Positions 23,951 to 37,330 of a stretch of 64,000 nt of DNA are shown here, piece after piece. Made by a program: the position numbers and the translations under genes. Within the stretch, counting starts at the first letter, position 1, and every line of letters starts with the position of its first letter. The notes beneath the pieces were generated by a model. It did no database searches. It saw only the letters and a program-made list of their open reading frames with translations, and was not told where the DNA came from. The stretch is from Aquila chrysaetos chrysaetos (lineage: Eukaryota > Chordata > Aves > Accipitriformes > Accipitridae): positions 47,538,005 through 47,602,004 of the forward strand of contig NC_044009.1 of NCBI RefSeq assembly GCF_900496995.4, in the 5' to 3' direction.

Positions 23951-26900
23951 GTGAGTGGAGCAGATGCATATTTATGAAGTACACTGGTGGTACACATGCC
24001 CTGAAGTCCAGCGCGTGGTTTTTTGTTGGAGAAGTACTGGAGCTGCCTGGCAAGGATGTTGCATGATACCTGCAGGAAAGTGATGGCTTGGTGGCTCCTG
24101 GGCAGCCTGGTGCACCAGAAGAGGAAGGAGGTGAGCTGGCAGGAGCTGCTGGACTTGACATTACTTGGCTGCCCTTGGATGTAGCAGCAGAGTGAGCCTC
24201 CTTGTAGGCCAGCCAGCAGTGGAGTAATAGGTCCCTTGGAGAATTCTTGTCATCTCCTGTCTGTTATCCATTACCATTTCTTTTTTTCTCACCTTTGGCA
24301 TCCTGGTCTGTATGGCTAGCATGTTGTGGTTCTCATCCTATGAAAATTTTAGTACTGTCAGGGAGCAGACTACTCTTATTTTGAGAGTAGGAGCTGGAGA
24401 TAAAGGGTGAATTAGAAAGGCACAGTTTTACCTGTGCTTTGCACACTTTTTCACCAAGTTATTCTAATTATTATTAGCCAACCTTCAATTATCTGATTGA
24501 TACAACTCCTGTGTGCACAGTACCTCACACTCAGAAAGAACCTAATCTTTGCAAGCTGGCCTTTGAATCTATATCTTGATGAGCAGACCTCAAATTTTAT
24601 GCATCTTGCTGATGTCTAAATAGGGTACTACTAATGATGGATGAAGAGCATATGTACTATGTGCCCCACAGAAAGACGTGTATCTGCTGGCCTGAGTGTC
24701 AGCTGCTGTAGAGTCTCCAAGGTGGAGGGCAGCATACATGCTCATATCAAAGTGGTATGCTGCATAGATAGGTAGTCAAGACAAGGATAATTAAGAGTTA
24801 GGTGACTGAAATATTAAGTCCTGAATGCTCCTTCTTAATTTTACAGTAGTTTTATAGAGGACCCCAACTGAACTACAAGCTGTTTAGCTGGGTTGGTGAT
24901 TGCCTTTAGTTTATTAATAGATTAAATGTGGACTCATTATTTACCTCTTCCTACTCTTAATCTCTTTCTGTCTCTTCAAAACAAGAATCTCCCGAAGCAA
25001 AGTGAGGGTGCGATCTTTAAAACGTGCTCCTTTTCCAATCTCTAATGCCCTTTAATTCTTTTCCAGGTAATTTTCACTCTTGTAGCTCACCTGACTCATC
25101 ACTGTCCTTGCCCCTTTATATCTTTGTGCTATTTTCACACTTCATTTTCTATTCTTTCATTCCTTTTTTTCCCTTGAGCTTCTGACGTCTTTTCCCCAAT
25201 TCCTTTCTTAACTGTTTCTCATAAGATTCGCAGTCAGGATCCTTAATCAGCCATGATGCACTAGGCTTGCTCTGTGTCCTGCCTTGTGCTGTGGAGGCAT
25301 GAGTGTCTGTAGTGCAGATCAATAGACCATGCAGAGGATGCTCCATATTCCCCCTGCACCCTGTCCTCAGGCTGAGTTGATATTTAGGAAGCTGAATCTC
25401 ACAGCACAAAACAAATGAGATGATTGTTTTCATTAGCCCAGGAAGATCTCAGCAGTGAGACTTACTTTATATCAGATATGAACTGCGGACCAGATCCTTA
25501 GGTGGAGTGAACCAAAATGCTGCTCTGATGACTGGAAGGGAGATGCACTGATTTGCCGCAGCAGCAGATGTGGAGTGCTACAGTCTATGTTCAGTTTTGG
25601 CTGTTACCTTTCCAGACACCTAGCAATGCCAGTATTTTATTACTTAAAGAGAGAACACTAGCAAAGTATATAAAAAAACCCCTGTACCACCACACTGAAA
25701 ATTAAGTGTATAAAGCCAGTATAAGAAAAATAAGTAGTAGAGCAAAAGTGCTGCAAAAACGTTGCCAATGATATACCAGTGAAAAGAGGGACTGAGTCAA
25801 GAAATGAACATCTGTACCCCAAACAGTAATTATAAAAACATTTTTGATCCATAACATAAGTTACAGCAAATTGCTACATTCCTGCAGCACGTATGAGAGA
25901 CAAAAATGTTTTATTTCTATTCCTTTTTGGATTGGGTAGAAATGTAAACTGGAAAGGTAGACCTGCTTCACTTTCTTTAGAGACTGAAATGAGTGCTTTT
26001 TTCTGTCAGGCACTGTCCAGTTCTGTCTAAATGGAGGAAACAAAATATCTTTTCATTTATGTGCAGTGTTCTTAGCTGAATTCCTTGGATTTTTTTCTCT
26101 GTGGAACTGGAATCTTTTTTCTTCTGCTACTGTTATTTGCAAATTTTTTCTTCATGAGGAAAATGCGATGGAGCAGTTTGTTAGGCTGTCTTTGTAGATT
26201 AACTATCTGCAGGCAGGATTCTGGGTTGTACTGACTGCACCTTACCCTTTTTCTTTTTATTAATTTGAATTACTTTCTCCTAGGGATGGAACAGTTGCAA
26301 AGATATTGCAGGTACTGAAAAATAATTAGGAGCCCAAGGAAGGAAACACTACTTTTGAACTGGTTTTTATGGGTGTGTCAGTAGGGGTGCTGGCAAGGGA
26401 GCAACAGGCACCATTAGCACCCATGTATTTTGGTATGCTGGTGTATCCCGGTGGAGAAGCTGGAGAGGGTAGAGCAGACTGTGGGTCTTCAGCCCCTGGA
26501 GTTGCCATTTACTTATTTTAGAGTACTGCTGTGATCACAACAGTACAAAGAGCTGTCTGTCAGAAAGTCAAGATTCTTGTATGGGTTTGAATTTTCTCAA
26601 GTAAAGGAACTTGTGCCCCAAATATCTGGGATGATTCTAAAAACGTCTTCTTTGAACAAATGCTTTGAGGACACAGGCCATTGCAGGTATGTTAGCTGAC
26701 AATATGTATTTTGCTGCCTTTTACAATAATGATAACTGAAAATGTCACTGCCATTACATAGTACATTTTATGCTGTTTGTTTAATGCCCTTAAGCGTCCT
26801 GTCCTGCTAAGCAAAACTGCAAATTACTGGATGTGGGTAATCTTCCCTCAGTGGTTTGATATTTGTGTTTTTAATTGTCAAACCAATTACTGGGGCTTTC

Positions 26901-28189
26901 TGCTAGAGATGTTAATATTGTTTTGTGCTTAGCCAGGGGAAAAAATACTAACCATCTTCTAGCAAATCGTATTTGGAAATATAGGAATCTAAAAATAGAT
27001 GTTTAAAACTCAGGGAAAAATGTAAAAATATTGGTTTTGTTTGGGAACTATTCTGTACTTTAATCATAACAGAATTAATATTATTGTTCATTTGTGGAAA
27101 TCTCAACTCATGTAGGGAATTCAAATTGGTTGTGGAATATTGTGAAGGAACTTGTAACAGCTTTGATAAATGTAACAGCCTGTGTTGAAAATCATTCCTG
27201 AGTTTCTTATAAACAGGGTCAGTGTAGGTTTACATAGTGTCAATGTGATCTCTTTTGTGCTGGGCTGTGACGTCTTCTAGCACACTTTTACTCGTGCTTA
27301 AACTCTGATTCTCAAGGCCATGTGGTGTTTTAAAGAGCCACTGTAAATGTGAGCTTTTATACTGATTGCAAAGAAGTGCCTCTGACACAAATCTAACCTC
27401 TCCAAATGACTGGAAGGACAGGGGTGTGGAAAGGCTGCAGCTTGTGGAATATAAGCCAATTCTTTAAATCAGAGCTACATGTTGGGGTTTTTTCCCCCCA
27501 TGAGTTTTAAATTGCTTCAGAGGCCAGAAACCTTCTCTGGGAAATTTTACTGTATTGTCTTGTATCTGAAAAGGAAAACTACATTCTTCCTGCATTAATG
27601 TGATGTTTTTCTGTTAAAGTACACAGAAACATTTTCTTCATCAATCAGTGTTTTCAATTGGTATATACAGAGGGGAAGTAATGGGCTGGGCTCCCTTGGA
27701 ATAAACTGTTTAGTGTGAATTAATTGCCTCTGTCTAATCATGTGTATTCTGACCAGAGAACGAAAAATGATGATCATAGTGAGAAGAAGCATTATAATGG
27801 AGCCTAGCCATGATTTGGACAGTCAGGGTTTTTTCAGGCACATGCACTGAGACTGTACCTATGTTGTTCACTTTCAACTTCTAAATAGTGTGACCTAGTC
27901 ATAAAAGAAATCCTTTTTAATGATTACTACTTGCATGTCCTTTGGGAACAGTCTGTGGCTGTGACTATGTGAGTACCCATCTCAGATATAATAGGCTTCT
28001 TATCTCAGAAAAGTAGCATATATATACATATTTATTCACTGGGGAATATATTCACCTGTACCAAACTGTTTTGCAAAACTAGATTTTATCCTACATACTC
28101 AGCACACACATTTTTTGCTTGAACAAGTGCTTTTTCAGGCACACAAAGAAGTTCCATGTAGCTTTAACAGAGAGACTGTTTTGTATGTT

Positions 28190-28270
28190 CTTGCATGTAT
28201 ATACGCACTGGAGTGTATCTATATGTGTACATATATGTGTGTATATATACCTATGTATGCAGGTATATTT
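28190..28270. repeat. Alternating purine-pyrimidine (TATG/TATA) patch
   Basis: A run of imperfect TGTATA/TATGTG/TATATA alternation, for example ATATATGTGTGTATATATAC. It is a degenerate microsatellite that could adopt non-B DNA. The 85-codon plus frame crossing it is spurious. Confidence 0.7.
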
Positions 28271-28425
28271 GTAAACTCAAACAGTGTTGTTTATAAACAA
28301 TTAATAGATGCTGACTATTTAGATGCTTTACTCAAGTGTTTTAAACTGACAATGCGATTGTACATTTATTGATAAATCACTCTGTTTTTCTGCTGATAGC
28401 TCTCTCCTGAGCTGTTTTATTTACA

Positions 28426-28690
28426 ATGTCCTTTACCAGCTCTTCGCCAGCTGAAGTCTTTGCAGAGGCACTGAGTGAACGTGGTACGGGTGACCCCCAG
28501 GCCGTTCTTCCCTTGGAGCCACTTGGGTTTGGAGCTGTTGTGGGCATCCAACATCCCCCCCAGGCAGACTGCTCCCACTGTGGTTTGGCAGGAGCCTGCT
28601 TCTCCGGGTGGCTTGTCATGGCTAGGGAGCTGCGGCGTACCACTGGGCAAACCAGTTCAAGTGCCACTGAAGGCACTGGAGTAGTTTGAT
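28426..28690. other. Local GC-rich patch, no function recognised
   Basis: About 260 bases with distinctly higher GC than the surroundings, opened on both strands by overlapping frames (87 codons plus, 118 codons minus extending to 28733). Such antiparallel openness is common in GC-rich DNA and no domain is visible. It could be a regulatory element or an unrecognised old repeat. Confidence 0.35.
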
Positions 28691-30614
28691 TAAAATGATG
28701 GTTTATGGAAGTTCTCCGCTTTACCCATGTCAAAGAGGAAATTCGGGTCCTTTGGTTTGGAAAGGACAGAGAGTTTGAATGAGATCAACCTCATGATCCT
28801 ATTGCTCAAACTCTGACTCTTTGTTCTGGGTGAATGGTACCAGGAGAAGATTGCACGCTGATTTACATCCTGGAGCCACATCTGGTTCTGTGTAAACTCA
28901 GCAAAATGGGAGCGCAAGCCCAACGCAAACAGTGCAATCAGTTAGAGCAGTGGCCATTTGATTTTGTTACTGCTCTGTTTGTACCCTGGCTTTCCTGAGA
29001 AAGGGAGGGATCACTGTCTCCTATCTTAATAGGAGATAAGTTGTTTTGGTTTGGTGGTTTTTCTTCTTTACAACAGAGAAATGTAGATTTTTTTTTTTTC
29101 TTATTTTATATCTCTTCCACAAAAGCTGGATTTTTCTCAAGCCACAGTTACAATAGTTACAATTAGATGAAAATTTTCATCCCTCATTTGTTTGGTTCTT
29201 TTTTTAGTAAGTGTATTTTTTTTCAAAATAGTTTTTTTTTTTTTAATTGGGAAAATCCAAAGACAGGGTTCTGTTTCAGTTTTATTTGGTTCGGTTTCAT
29301 ATTAACTCACCACATGGAAGAGGGAGATCAAGTAATTGGTAGAAATGTTCTGGGATGAAGCGTGGAGGAATTGTGCACATGCTGGCATGGAGACCCATGC
29401 AAGTAAAAGTAAACATCAGAACAGAAGAAAACTTAACACTAAGTGATCCCAAATACTGACATGACAGAGTTTTGCCCACCTTTGCAGTGTTAAGGGTAGG
29501 GTGTCATGCTTTTTTATGCCCTTGTGGTGAAATGTAATTAGAGAATGATACAATGTAGATAGAGAATGTATGGTTGAACATTATTTTTAGTCTCACAGGA
29601 GTGCAAATGTTTAAGAACAGCTTGCAAACTGATTAGTTTTAAATCCCTTAGTGTGAATAGTTTCTGTATTAAAAAAGAAACCCGCCAGGTAGAAAAGGTA
29701 TTGCTGGAGAAATCCACCAGGAACGGAGTGCTGCTTCTTCACAGGAATACTTTTGTTGTCAGATCCATTTTGAATACTGTCCTGCAAAAGTATTTTGAAG
29801 TGTTGGAAACTATATAACAAAACTTTTCATATTTTTAATTTGAATTTTTTAATTTATTTTTTTTTTAATAACATGTCCTACTAAGTGAACCTTCCGAAGT
29901 TCAGTGCATACATTAACTGAGCTGAGCAACAAGCTTCAGCCTGCCTGCGGCAACAAGAGGAAGATTGCTTCCTTCCCCCAGCATTCCAGCTGTACTGCAT
30001 TTCTGGAAAGACAGTGGTCCAAATTCATCCATGATGGAAGTCTGCTGTCATTGGTGAAGCTGCAGCAGGAACGAGTTTGGCTCAGTGTGTCAGAAATCAT
30101 CACACCCTGAATCCCATGTGCCTTTGGCATAAGAAATGGTATCATATTCTCTGCCTGCAGGACCCCAGCCCCTGTTGTGCTGCAGTTATTCTCCAGTTCC
30201 TCGCTCGGTCAGTGGCAAGTGTTTGGCAAAAGCAGTTTACTGCCCAGTCCTGCATCGTCCCCTCTGCTTTTGTGTACCAAGAGTCCAGTACTAGGCTTCT
30301 GGGGACAACCGTGGTGGGGCTTTGCCTCCAGTGAGAGTTTTTTGTTTAGCACATGCATGGCTGAAAGAAATGTCACTGCGGCTGTTCCTGTGCTTGCCGT
30401 TTTCTCTTCTGTTGTATATGAGCTACTAATTTGCATGCCGTGGTGGTATGGGTAATATTATTTCTCTCGCCTTCAGCCCCCCATATTTTGACCTTTTCTT
30501 ATTTTCAGAACCTTCAGGAAGTATTTATTCATTATTTCAGATATGAAAGGATTTGTTCAACTGGGGTCTCTAAAACTGGTGTTCTGGAATCTGAGAGGAC
30601 CAACAGTCAAAAGC

Positions 30615-30690
30615 CTTCATCTTTTCTCTTTTCTCTTTGCTTCTTTTTTCCTTCCCTTTTTTGTTCTTTTTCTTTCTTTTAAACCTTCCC
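30615..30690 (+). repeat. Polypyrimidine tract (T/C rich)
   Basis: A C/T-dominated run (TTTTCTCTTTTCTCTTTGCT and similar) of about 75 bases with very few purines. Low-complexity sequence; no downstream exon was identified. Confidence 0.75.
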
Positions 30691-33306
30691 TTTCAGTTCT
30701 CTCTGCATCCAGATAACATGTTTTTTCCAACTAATGTTTTGGTTTTGGTTGTGGTAGACAATGCGTTAGGTCATCCTAGTCCATCAGAGAATAATAACTT
30801 ATTTAACTCTAGATTACTAGGGCATCTTTCCTGTGGAGATAACTGCCTGAGTGAAGATTATTTTAAGTGCCGCACTCTGTCCTCATATTTACTTTTGCAG
30901 ATGCCCTAGAATTTATGCATCATCTTTTAAGAACTGCAAACCTCTCGGAGACCCAAATATTTCTTTAAAGTATATATTTTTTTTCTTAATTTCTATGACT
31001 GTGTTCCTCTTTATGAGCCATCTTCCTCAAGATTCTTCACCTTCCCACAGCACAGCACTCTGGATGTTCACTGGCCACTAGCAATATCTGCCCTCTGGTT
31101 CTTGCTCTCCAGTTTTCACTTGCATTGATTAACAAGGCATGGTAAGAAATCCTTGCTCCTCTGTTCAGAGTTCTTTTTCACATATCAGAAACAGTTCAAA
31201 GTCTGTCCAATACTTTTCTCTCTATCATTTATGAAAAATCATGTCAAATTGTCATGAAGTGTGAATGTGCAGCTGTACCTGTAACCTCCAGTGAGGATTA
31301 AGATGCGATTGTGTGAGGTGACATGTACTTGCGCCGTATATAATCTGTCCCTCCAGAAATTCCTACACTTTCAGCTTTTTGGCATGTCTACTACTCATCT
31401 TAATCCTAATGGTGCATGTGATAATCATAGCATCATCTTTATGACTTTTCTCCATTTTCATTGCTATCAGGTGTCATGAACTTGAAATTTATTCAACTAC
31501 TTATATAACTGTAGCAAAAAGGGATCTTACCTACTTTTAATTCCATTTTCCTTGTTCCTCAGCTGGAGCAAAGCCAGCTCATGTTACTGTGGGCCCTCAG
31601 CTTTATGTATACCAAAGGAGGCGGTTTAAATCTCATTACATATTTTATTTCCATACCCAATACTAAAATGCCAAAAAGACCTCAGCAAAAATATATGATT
31701 TTGAAACACCATATGACTTGAAATGTATGGGAGTCAGGACAGACACCTGACCTGCAGCTGTCATCATACACCATTAAGATTAAAGCAGCTCATGCCTTAA
31801 TATACTTATATAAAATATAAACTTGCTTAAAGGCCACCATAAAAACCAAGTGTGTGTTCAACTCTCATCTCTGTGAGATATGTTTTAATGATGAACTTGC
31901 CTGCAATTTTTGAATAGCCACTCAAAAATGCAGCAGAAATGCATTGTTTTGACTGCCTAGGGAGGCTGGGGCTTACAGCAGAGAGCCACTGGCATCACAA
32001 TGGCAGAGCTGAGCTCTGCGTAACCCAGGCTTCAGCCCAAACCCCAATGGATGGAATTGTAAATCAGCCCAGGGACGTGTTCAGCGTGTGTTAATTAGAC
32101 AAAAAAATGGTTTATTGATGCAATGAACTTTATCTTGCCTGGGTTACTTGTCTCTAGATAATCCTCTTTGCTGAATAGTCATCTCTAGAGCAATTTAGCC
32201 ACAACCCTGTTCCCATTACTCACTGTCTTGAGGATCTTGGTGCATGGAGAGGGAAAAGAGGGTTCAGAGGTGTTGGTGCCTCATGTCCTCCAGCCATGCC
32301 AAAGACAGAGAACAAATATGGAGCACGCTTGTTCAAGGGATGCAGCAATAAAGAACAAAGAGAAAAACTACATTTCTACCTGTCTGCAAGTCTATGTGAG
32401 TTATGTAAAATGTTCTTGATAATCAAACCACACCTGCATTTACAAGTTTCATCAGACATAAGGTAAATATATCCAAAGGTATAAATAGTTGAAAAACTAG
32501 CTTTTCTCCTGCATAATGTACTTCCAATTATACTTCTGACAAAATACTTGGAGACAATAACTCATATATAACGTCCTGCGGTATTTAACTATCGGATATG
32601 TCTTCCTAATTAGGAATTCAGAAGGCATTAAAAATCATTAGAGAAATAGCTGGGTGAATGTAAATCATCTTTTTTTGCCATGAATGTCATCTTGAATTTG
32701 CAAATGAATTCACTTTGACAATACTTCCCTTTCTTAGAGTTTTATATCCTGCAAACATCTGAGCAACCGAGTTTTAGTTTTATGAACAACAGAAAATAAG
32801 CCTGAGTGTTTAAATCTGCATGGATGCATTTTAGATAAGATATGATGGCTTGCATGGCGACAGGGTTTACAAACTCCATTGCCAGCTCTCTACCACAGAC
32901 ATTAAAATGAGCAAGATATGGATCTTGTCACACATGTTGCAACTTGTGCTTAAAAGCAAATGAGTACTGAGGAATAAACTCAAACTTGTGGCTATTGGAT
33001 CTCATTCAAGACGTGAGCTTTGCAGGACACCTTTGCGTACATGGAAGTGTAATCCTTGCAGCATGTCCTGAATACGCCTGATTCCCTGCAACAATATTGT
33101 AGTGTATCAGAGCAGGTTTTGGGGATGCTGCTTCTCAGTAACGGGGAGCTTTAGTTAATAGGTGAAAAGCTCATGAAACTTTGTGTCACAGCATGATGCA
33201 AGCTTGTAGTCACTTCTGTTCTAGTACGTGGCAACCAAACTTTTGTCACTGCTTGCAAACATCTAAATTGCTCTAGGTCTGGTTTGACTTATTCATGCTG
33301 AGGAGC

Positions 33307-33311
33307 CTCGC
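33307..33311. repeat. Target-site duplication, left copy (CTCGC)
   Basis: CTCGC precedes the LTR; the right copy is CTCAC, a single G-to-A difference at a CpG. Confidence 0.75.
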
Positions 33312-33906
33312 TATCCTGGTTTTGGCTGGGATAGAGTTAATTTTCTTCCTAGGAGCTGGCACAGTGCTGTGGTTTGGATTTAGGATGAGAATAATGTTGA
33401 TAACACCTTGATGTTTTAGTTGTTGCTGAGCAGTGGTTACACTAGGTCAAGGACTTTTTGGCTTCTCATGCTGTCCTGCCAGCGAGGAGGCTGGGAGTGC
33501 ATAAGAAGCTGGGAGGGGACACAGCCGGGACAGCTGACTCGAACTGGCCAAAGGGATATTCCATACCATGTGATGTCACGCCCAGTATATAAACTATAGG
33601 GGCAAAGCTGGCTGGGGGACCACTGCTCGGGAACAGGCTGGGCATTGGTGCGTTGGTGGTGAGCAGTTGTTTTCCATTTGCATCGCTTGTTTTTCTTGGG
33701 TTTTATTTCTCTCTTTGTTATTTTCCTTTTCATTACAATTTATTATTATTGTTGTTGTTGTTGTATTTTATTTCAATTATTAAACTGTTCTTATCTCAAC
33801 CTACAAGTTTTCTTACTTTTACCCTTCCGATTCTCTCCCCCATCTCATTGGGGGGAGTGTGCAAGTGGCTGTGTGGTGCTTAGCTGGCTGGGGTTAAACC
33901 ACAGCA
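33312..33906 (+). mobile_element. Solo LTR of an avian endogenous retrovirus (family A, copy 3)
   Basis: A 595-bp plus-oriented LTR. The left end reads TATCCTGG, a one-base change from the family's TGTCC start, and the right end reads TTAAACCACAGCA. Flanks are CTCGC (33307-33311) and CTCAC (33907-33911), a 5-bp target duplication with one mismatch that may be a CpG-decay change. It has a TGATGTCA CRE-like box, a perfect TATATAAA box and ATTAAA (33779-33784). A (GTT)n stretch at 33751-33763 lies just before the poly(A) signal. No internal retroviral sequence adjoins it, so it is a solo LTR. Its core promoter is the best preserved of the three copies. Confidence 0.93.
33571..33593 (+). promoter_or_regulatory. 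LTR core promoter: CRE-like box plus TATATAAA
   Basis: TGATGTCA (33571-33578) is followed eight bases later by TATATAAA (33586-33593). This is a standard U3 core-promoter layout, with transcription expected roughly 25-30 bases downstream toward higher coordinates. The corresponding boxes are weaker in the 9674 and 22111 copies. Whether it is active is unknown. Confidence 0.55.
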
Positions 33907-33911
33907 CTCAC
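33907..33911. repeat. Target-site duplication, right copy (CTCAC)
   Basis: CTCAC follows the LTR end and differs from the left copy by one base. Confidence 0.75.
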
Positions 33912-36900
33912 ATAATTCTCCAGTTATGCTTTGGATTAATTTACCACCTGTCTTTGTGGTCTAAACTGCTGTTTCTGTTTGTAGAAGGCAATTTTCAGAA
34001 TAAACAAGTAGTTTCCAGTTCCAATTTTATCTTAATGATATCTGGAGTTCGGGAGATAATTATTGCCCTGCCTGCCATGTGTGAAAATACCATGAATTCC
34101 GATAAATTTATCTCATATTTTCCCTGTCTGGAGTTCACATACTTTAAATTCCCTTATTTAAGCCAAACGGAAAATGTGCAGGCCAGAGAAAGTGAATAGT
34201 GAAACCAGAAAAAACTCCCTAAAATTCTGCTCAAGCGGGTGATGCAGTAAAAATACAGCACCGTTCTTTTCTCCAAAATGTGAGTCATCAGAGCCTGTGT
34301 TCTTGCTTTGTAATTTCAAAAATCTCCTTTCCACATCATCAGTGCTCCCAGATATATGTGTTTCCATCTTTCCAGTTAGGAGCTTAACCTTCTCTATTCA
34401 CAGAATATGAGATTTCTAAGGAAGTGAATACTGTCCCAGAAAGCCTTTATTAATATGTAGTTGTGGTAACAGATCTCTGAGAAAACAGCATGTGTTGCAT
34501 CTTCTTCTGTGTTGCAGGATATTGTGATGTAGAAAAAGGATAATATCAATAGGAAAGATGTTTTTATCTGGATAGAAAAAGAGCATTTTGCTTGTAAAGT
34601 TATATTAGAAAGCTACGTGCCTACAACTGTCAACGCACTTGTTAGCATTCAGTGGAACTGTAGTAATAAAAATGGAATTTAAAGATGGACTTTTAAAGGA
34701 AAATTGAAATTGTTTGGAAAAAAACACTGTCTGCAACTAGATAAGCCCCTAGAAAAACCTCTACTGTAAATTTAGAACAATAAAAATTTGCATGAAAATC
34801 GATGGAAACTTAAACAAATGTGAGATTTCTTAAAGTGATTTGGCTCAAAGTAAAAATTAGTGGAAGAAATGATGCAAGATGTGACCCAGTGCCAGCTGGG
34901 ATGTAATTTCTTCCCTGGTGGAATGCAACATTTTGCTCCTGATCTGGTCTACTCTGCCCAAATGAATCAATGACTGTCCTGGGTGAATTTTTCTTCTCAA
35001 TTATCGAGAAATTATCTTCTGTCTGGACATAACTGCTCTTGAGTCCAGTAGGTTTTTGGCCTTCTCTGCAGAAGCTTAGAAGTTTGATCTTAGGTTAAAT
35101 ATGGTTTGAATTTATTGCAATGGATGGATACACTACCAGTAGATTTAATAGGTCAATACTTACACTGAACTTGAGTACAGGCCACCGAGATCTCATGCTG
35201 GTTTTAAGACAGAGAATGATATAAATTTCACAGGTTATGACACGTCTTTTTATCACCTGCTCTACAGCTCTTCTCTTAAGGGCCAGCAACCTGAAGTGAG
35301 CATGTGATGAATTGCTGGTGAAGGGTAGGTAGAGGAAGGACTGAAATTCATCTTCCCTGCCATAAATCAGGCAGGTGGCATCATACAGGGTCCAGCTAAT
35401 TGCCTGATTGTAATGATCCCTTCTCTAGAGTGTACAATCTATATTTGAAGTTTTCCTACAGCTCTGTTAAAGACGTGTCTGTGCCTGATGCTTTTGTGTC
35501 TCTGTAGCATTCAAACTGCAAGGTCCGTTTCCACAGGACTTAATCAGACAAAACCACTAAGTCTAAGTGAGCTGAGAACCTCAAATGGCAGCAACAAACT
35601 ATAGGGGTGGGAAAAGAAGTATGAAGGTGACAATAACAATGTGGCAAGCTATTCAGGATGATTTGGCATGGATAGCTCGTTGTGTTATATGCACCACAGC
35701 CAATAAGTCATAACCAATTACACCCTAAGTAATTCTAGGCCTGACAAAGGACAGTGGTTGTTCATTCAGTTTAAAGTTTCTAATGAGCTTTTTGTACATC
35801 ACTATTCTTGGAAAACACCCAAAACAGTCTTGTCAAAGTGAAAATGGTATTTTATCTTTGAAATTAGGGTTAGAGAATTTCATTGCCCTGAATATTCAGC
35901 ACTTTTCACATCCCAGTTCTGCTCATTGATCATGCATGTAAAACATTAGTGGCATCCTGGGTACTGAATTAAATTCAGTCTTTGCCATTTGCAATTCTAC
36001 TCACTTTGGAGGTCACAGAATGTGGCAAGGCTGCCTTTTAGTTTTAAAAGCTGTGTAAACACCTCCCTAGCCTGCTGCTACCTATCAGCCCAGGGAACAG
36101 CGTTGTACTTCTGCTAGGAATGAAGTCCAGTGCACAGCGAATTAGCTGACTTTGAAAAAAAACCTCCGTGAAGCCTTTGAACCTGATGTGCCAGTTTGAC
36201 TAGCAATGGGAAACTGCAATATAAACTATCCACATGGCTGCCACAGCCACTGAGGGAAGAGGAATAGCAGGGCTTTCAGTGTCCTGACTGTTTATTTTCC
36301 TATCTTTCTTGCTTCCAGATTTACCTCACCGATGTTTTTCTTCCCTTTCAGCCCCAGTTTTTCTTGACTTTATTGCGGTGAGGTTAACCAGCACAAAAAG
36401 TATTTCCTGGAGATGATGATCTTTTAGACTTAGAACATTGTACTAAACTCAATTACGACTGTTACAATAGCAATTGCTATTAATGTATAGTTATATACAC
36501 ATCTGAAGTATTGAGTAACATATAGCATTGCAAGATAATAAAAGACTTGATTAAAAGCTAAGAAATTGAAATCTGTGAGGTTAAATATAGGTATACATAT
36601 CCTATGCTGTGCATACCTTTGCCTAAAGACATATGCCTTCCCTGTTATTTTTGGTTATTTTTTTGCATCTTTGTGGAAGAAAGTGACAAAGACAACCAAA
36701 CCCTCACAATGTTTCTTAGAGGTTCAGTAAATGTAATAAATTGCCCATACTTTCATGTTTGTATGAAACTGTGCTTCCTCTGAACTGTCTCAATCTATTT
36801 CAGTGCCAACCACAAAAATCCTCTTTTCTGAAGAAAACTTTCCATTGAAACTGAATGGGATGCCTTAAAATTAATTGGAGATCTTCCTGGGAAAAAACTG

Positions 36901-37292
36901 TAGGCCCAGTTTCAAATCATGTGAATATTCATCCTGTTCACAATAGGGTAAAGCATAATTACAGGTAAAAAGTCTGAAAAGCAAAAGTTCACAGGTGTAT
37001 GACAATAGGCATAGACAATACACTTTATAGAGTACCAAATGTGCATTTCATTGACGGCACATGGTAATAGATGCATACACTGACATGTTTCTTAGAGGAT
37101 TTTAGCTTCCTCAGAATATTTTAGAATATCTTTATTTTACTACCATTATATTTTACAGAAATATTATTTTTCCTTCTTCATAGACAAAATATAAAATTAA
37201 ACTCCTTGTTGCTTGAACCCCAAATCCCATGGCAGGTTAAAGATACGCTTCATTTTAATCATGTTTAAATCTTACTGAGGTCAAAGAGGGAT

Positions 37293-37330
37293 TCTCAAGT
37301 GCTTAAAACTAAGCACAAGTTAAGTGCTTT
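37293..37330. repeat. Nested inverted/direct AAGTGCTTA motif
   Basis: AAGTGCTTA, then TAAGCAC, then TTAAGTGCTTTGCTGGA in quick succession give both inverted and direct copies of one core. Similar 'aagcacgtgcttaagt' strings are common in old reptile/bird repeats, so this is probably a remnant of such an element. Family not named. Confidence 0.35.

Larger units (their letters stand above)
22696..33311. other. Non-coding unique DNA between second and third LTR
   Basis: Mostly unique AT-rich DNA with one MIR-like remnant (23848), an alternating purine-pyrimidine patch (28190-28270), a locally GC-richer patch around 28440-28680 with overlapping frames on both strands, T-rich runs near 29090, 29230 and 29860, and a polypyrimidine tract at 30615-30690. 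No exon or RNA gene recognised. Confidence 0.6.

Noticed and set aside
28377..28733. 118-codon minus frame as a gene
   Set aside because: Low-information composition, overlapped by 69- and 87-codon plus frames; no motif or splice context.
9674..33906. LTRs at 9674, 22111 and 33312 as the ends of one or more proviruses
   Set aside because: Each has its own target duplication, one is inverted, and the sequence between them is unique DNA and an unrelated CR1 with no retroviral genes.
33653..34199. 173-codon plus frame from 33678 as a gene
   Set aside because: It begins inside the R/U5 part of a solo LTR and runs out into unique DNA, so the two parts have unrelated origins.
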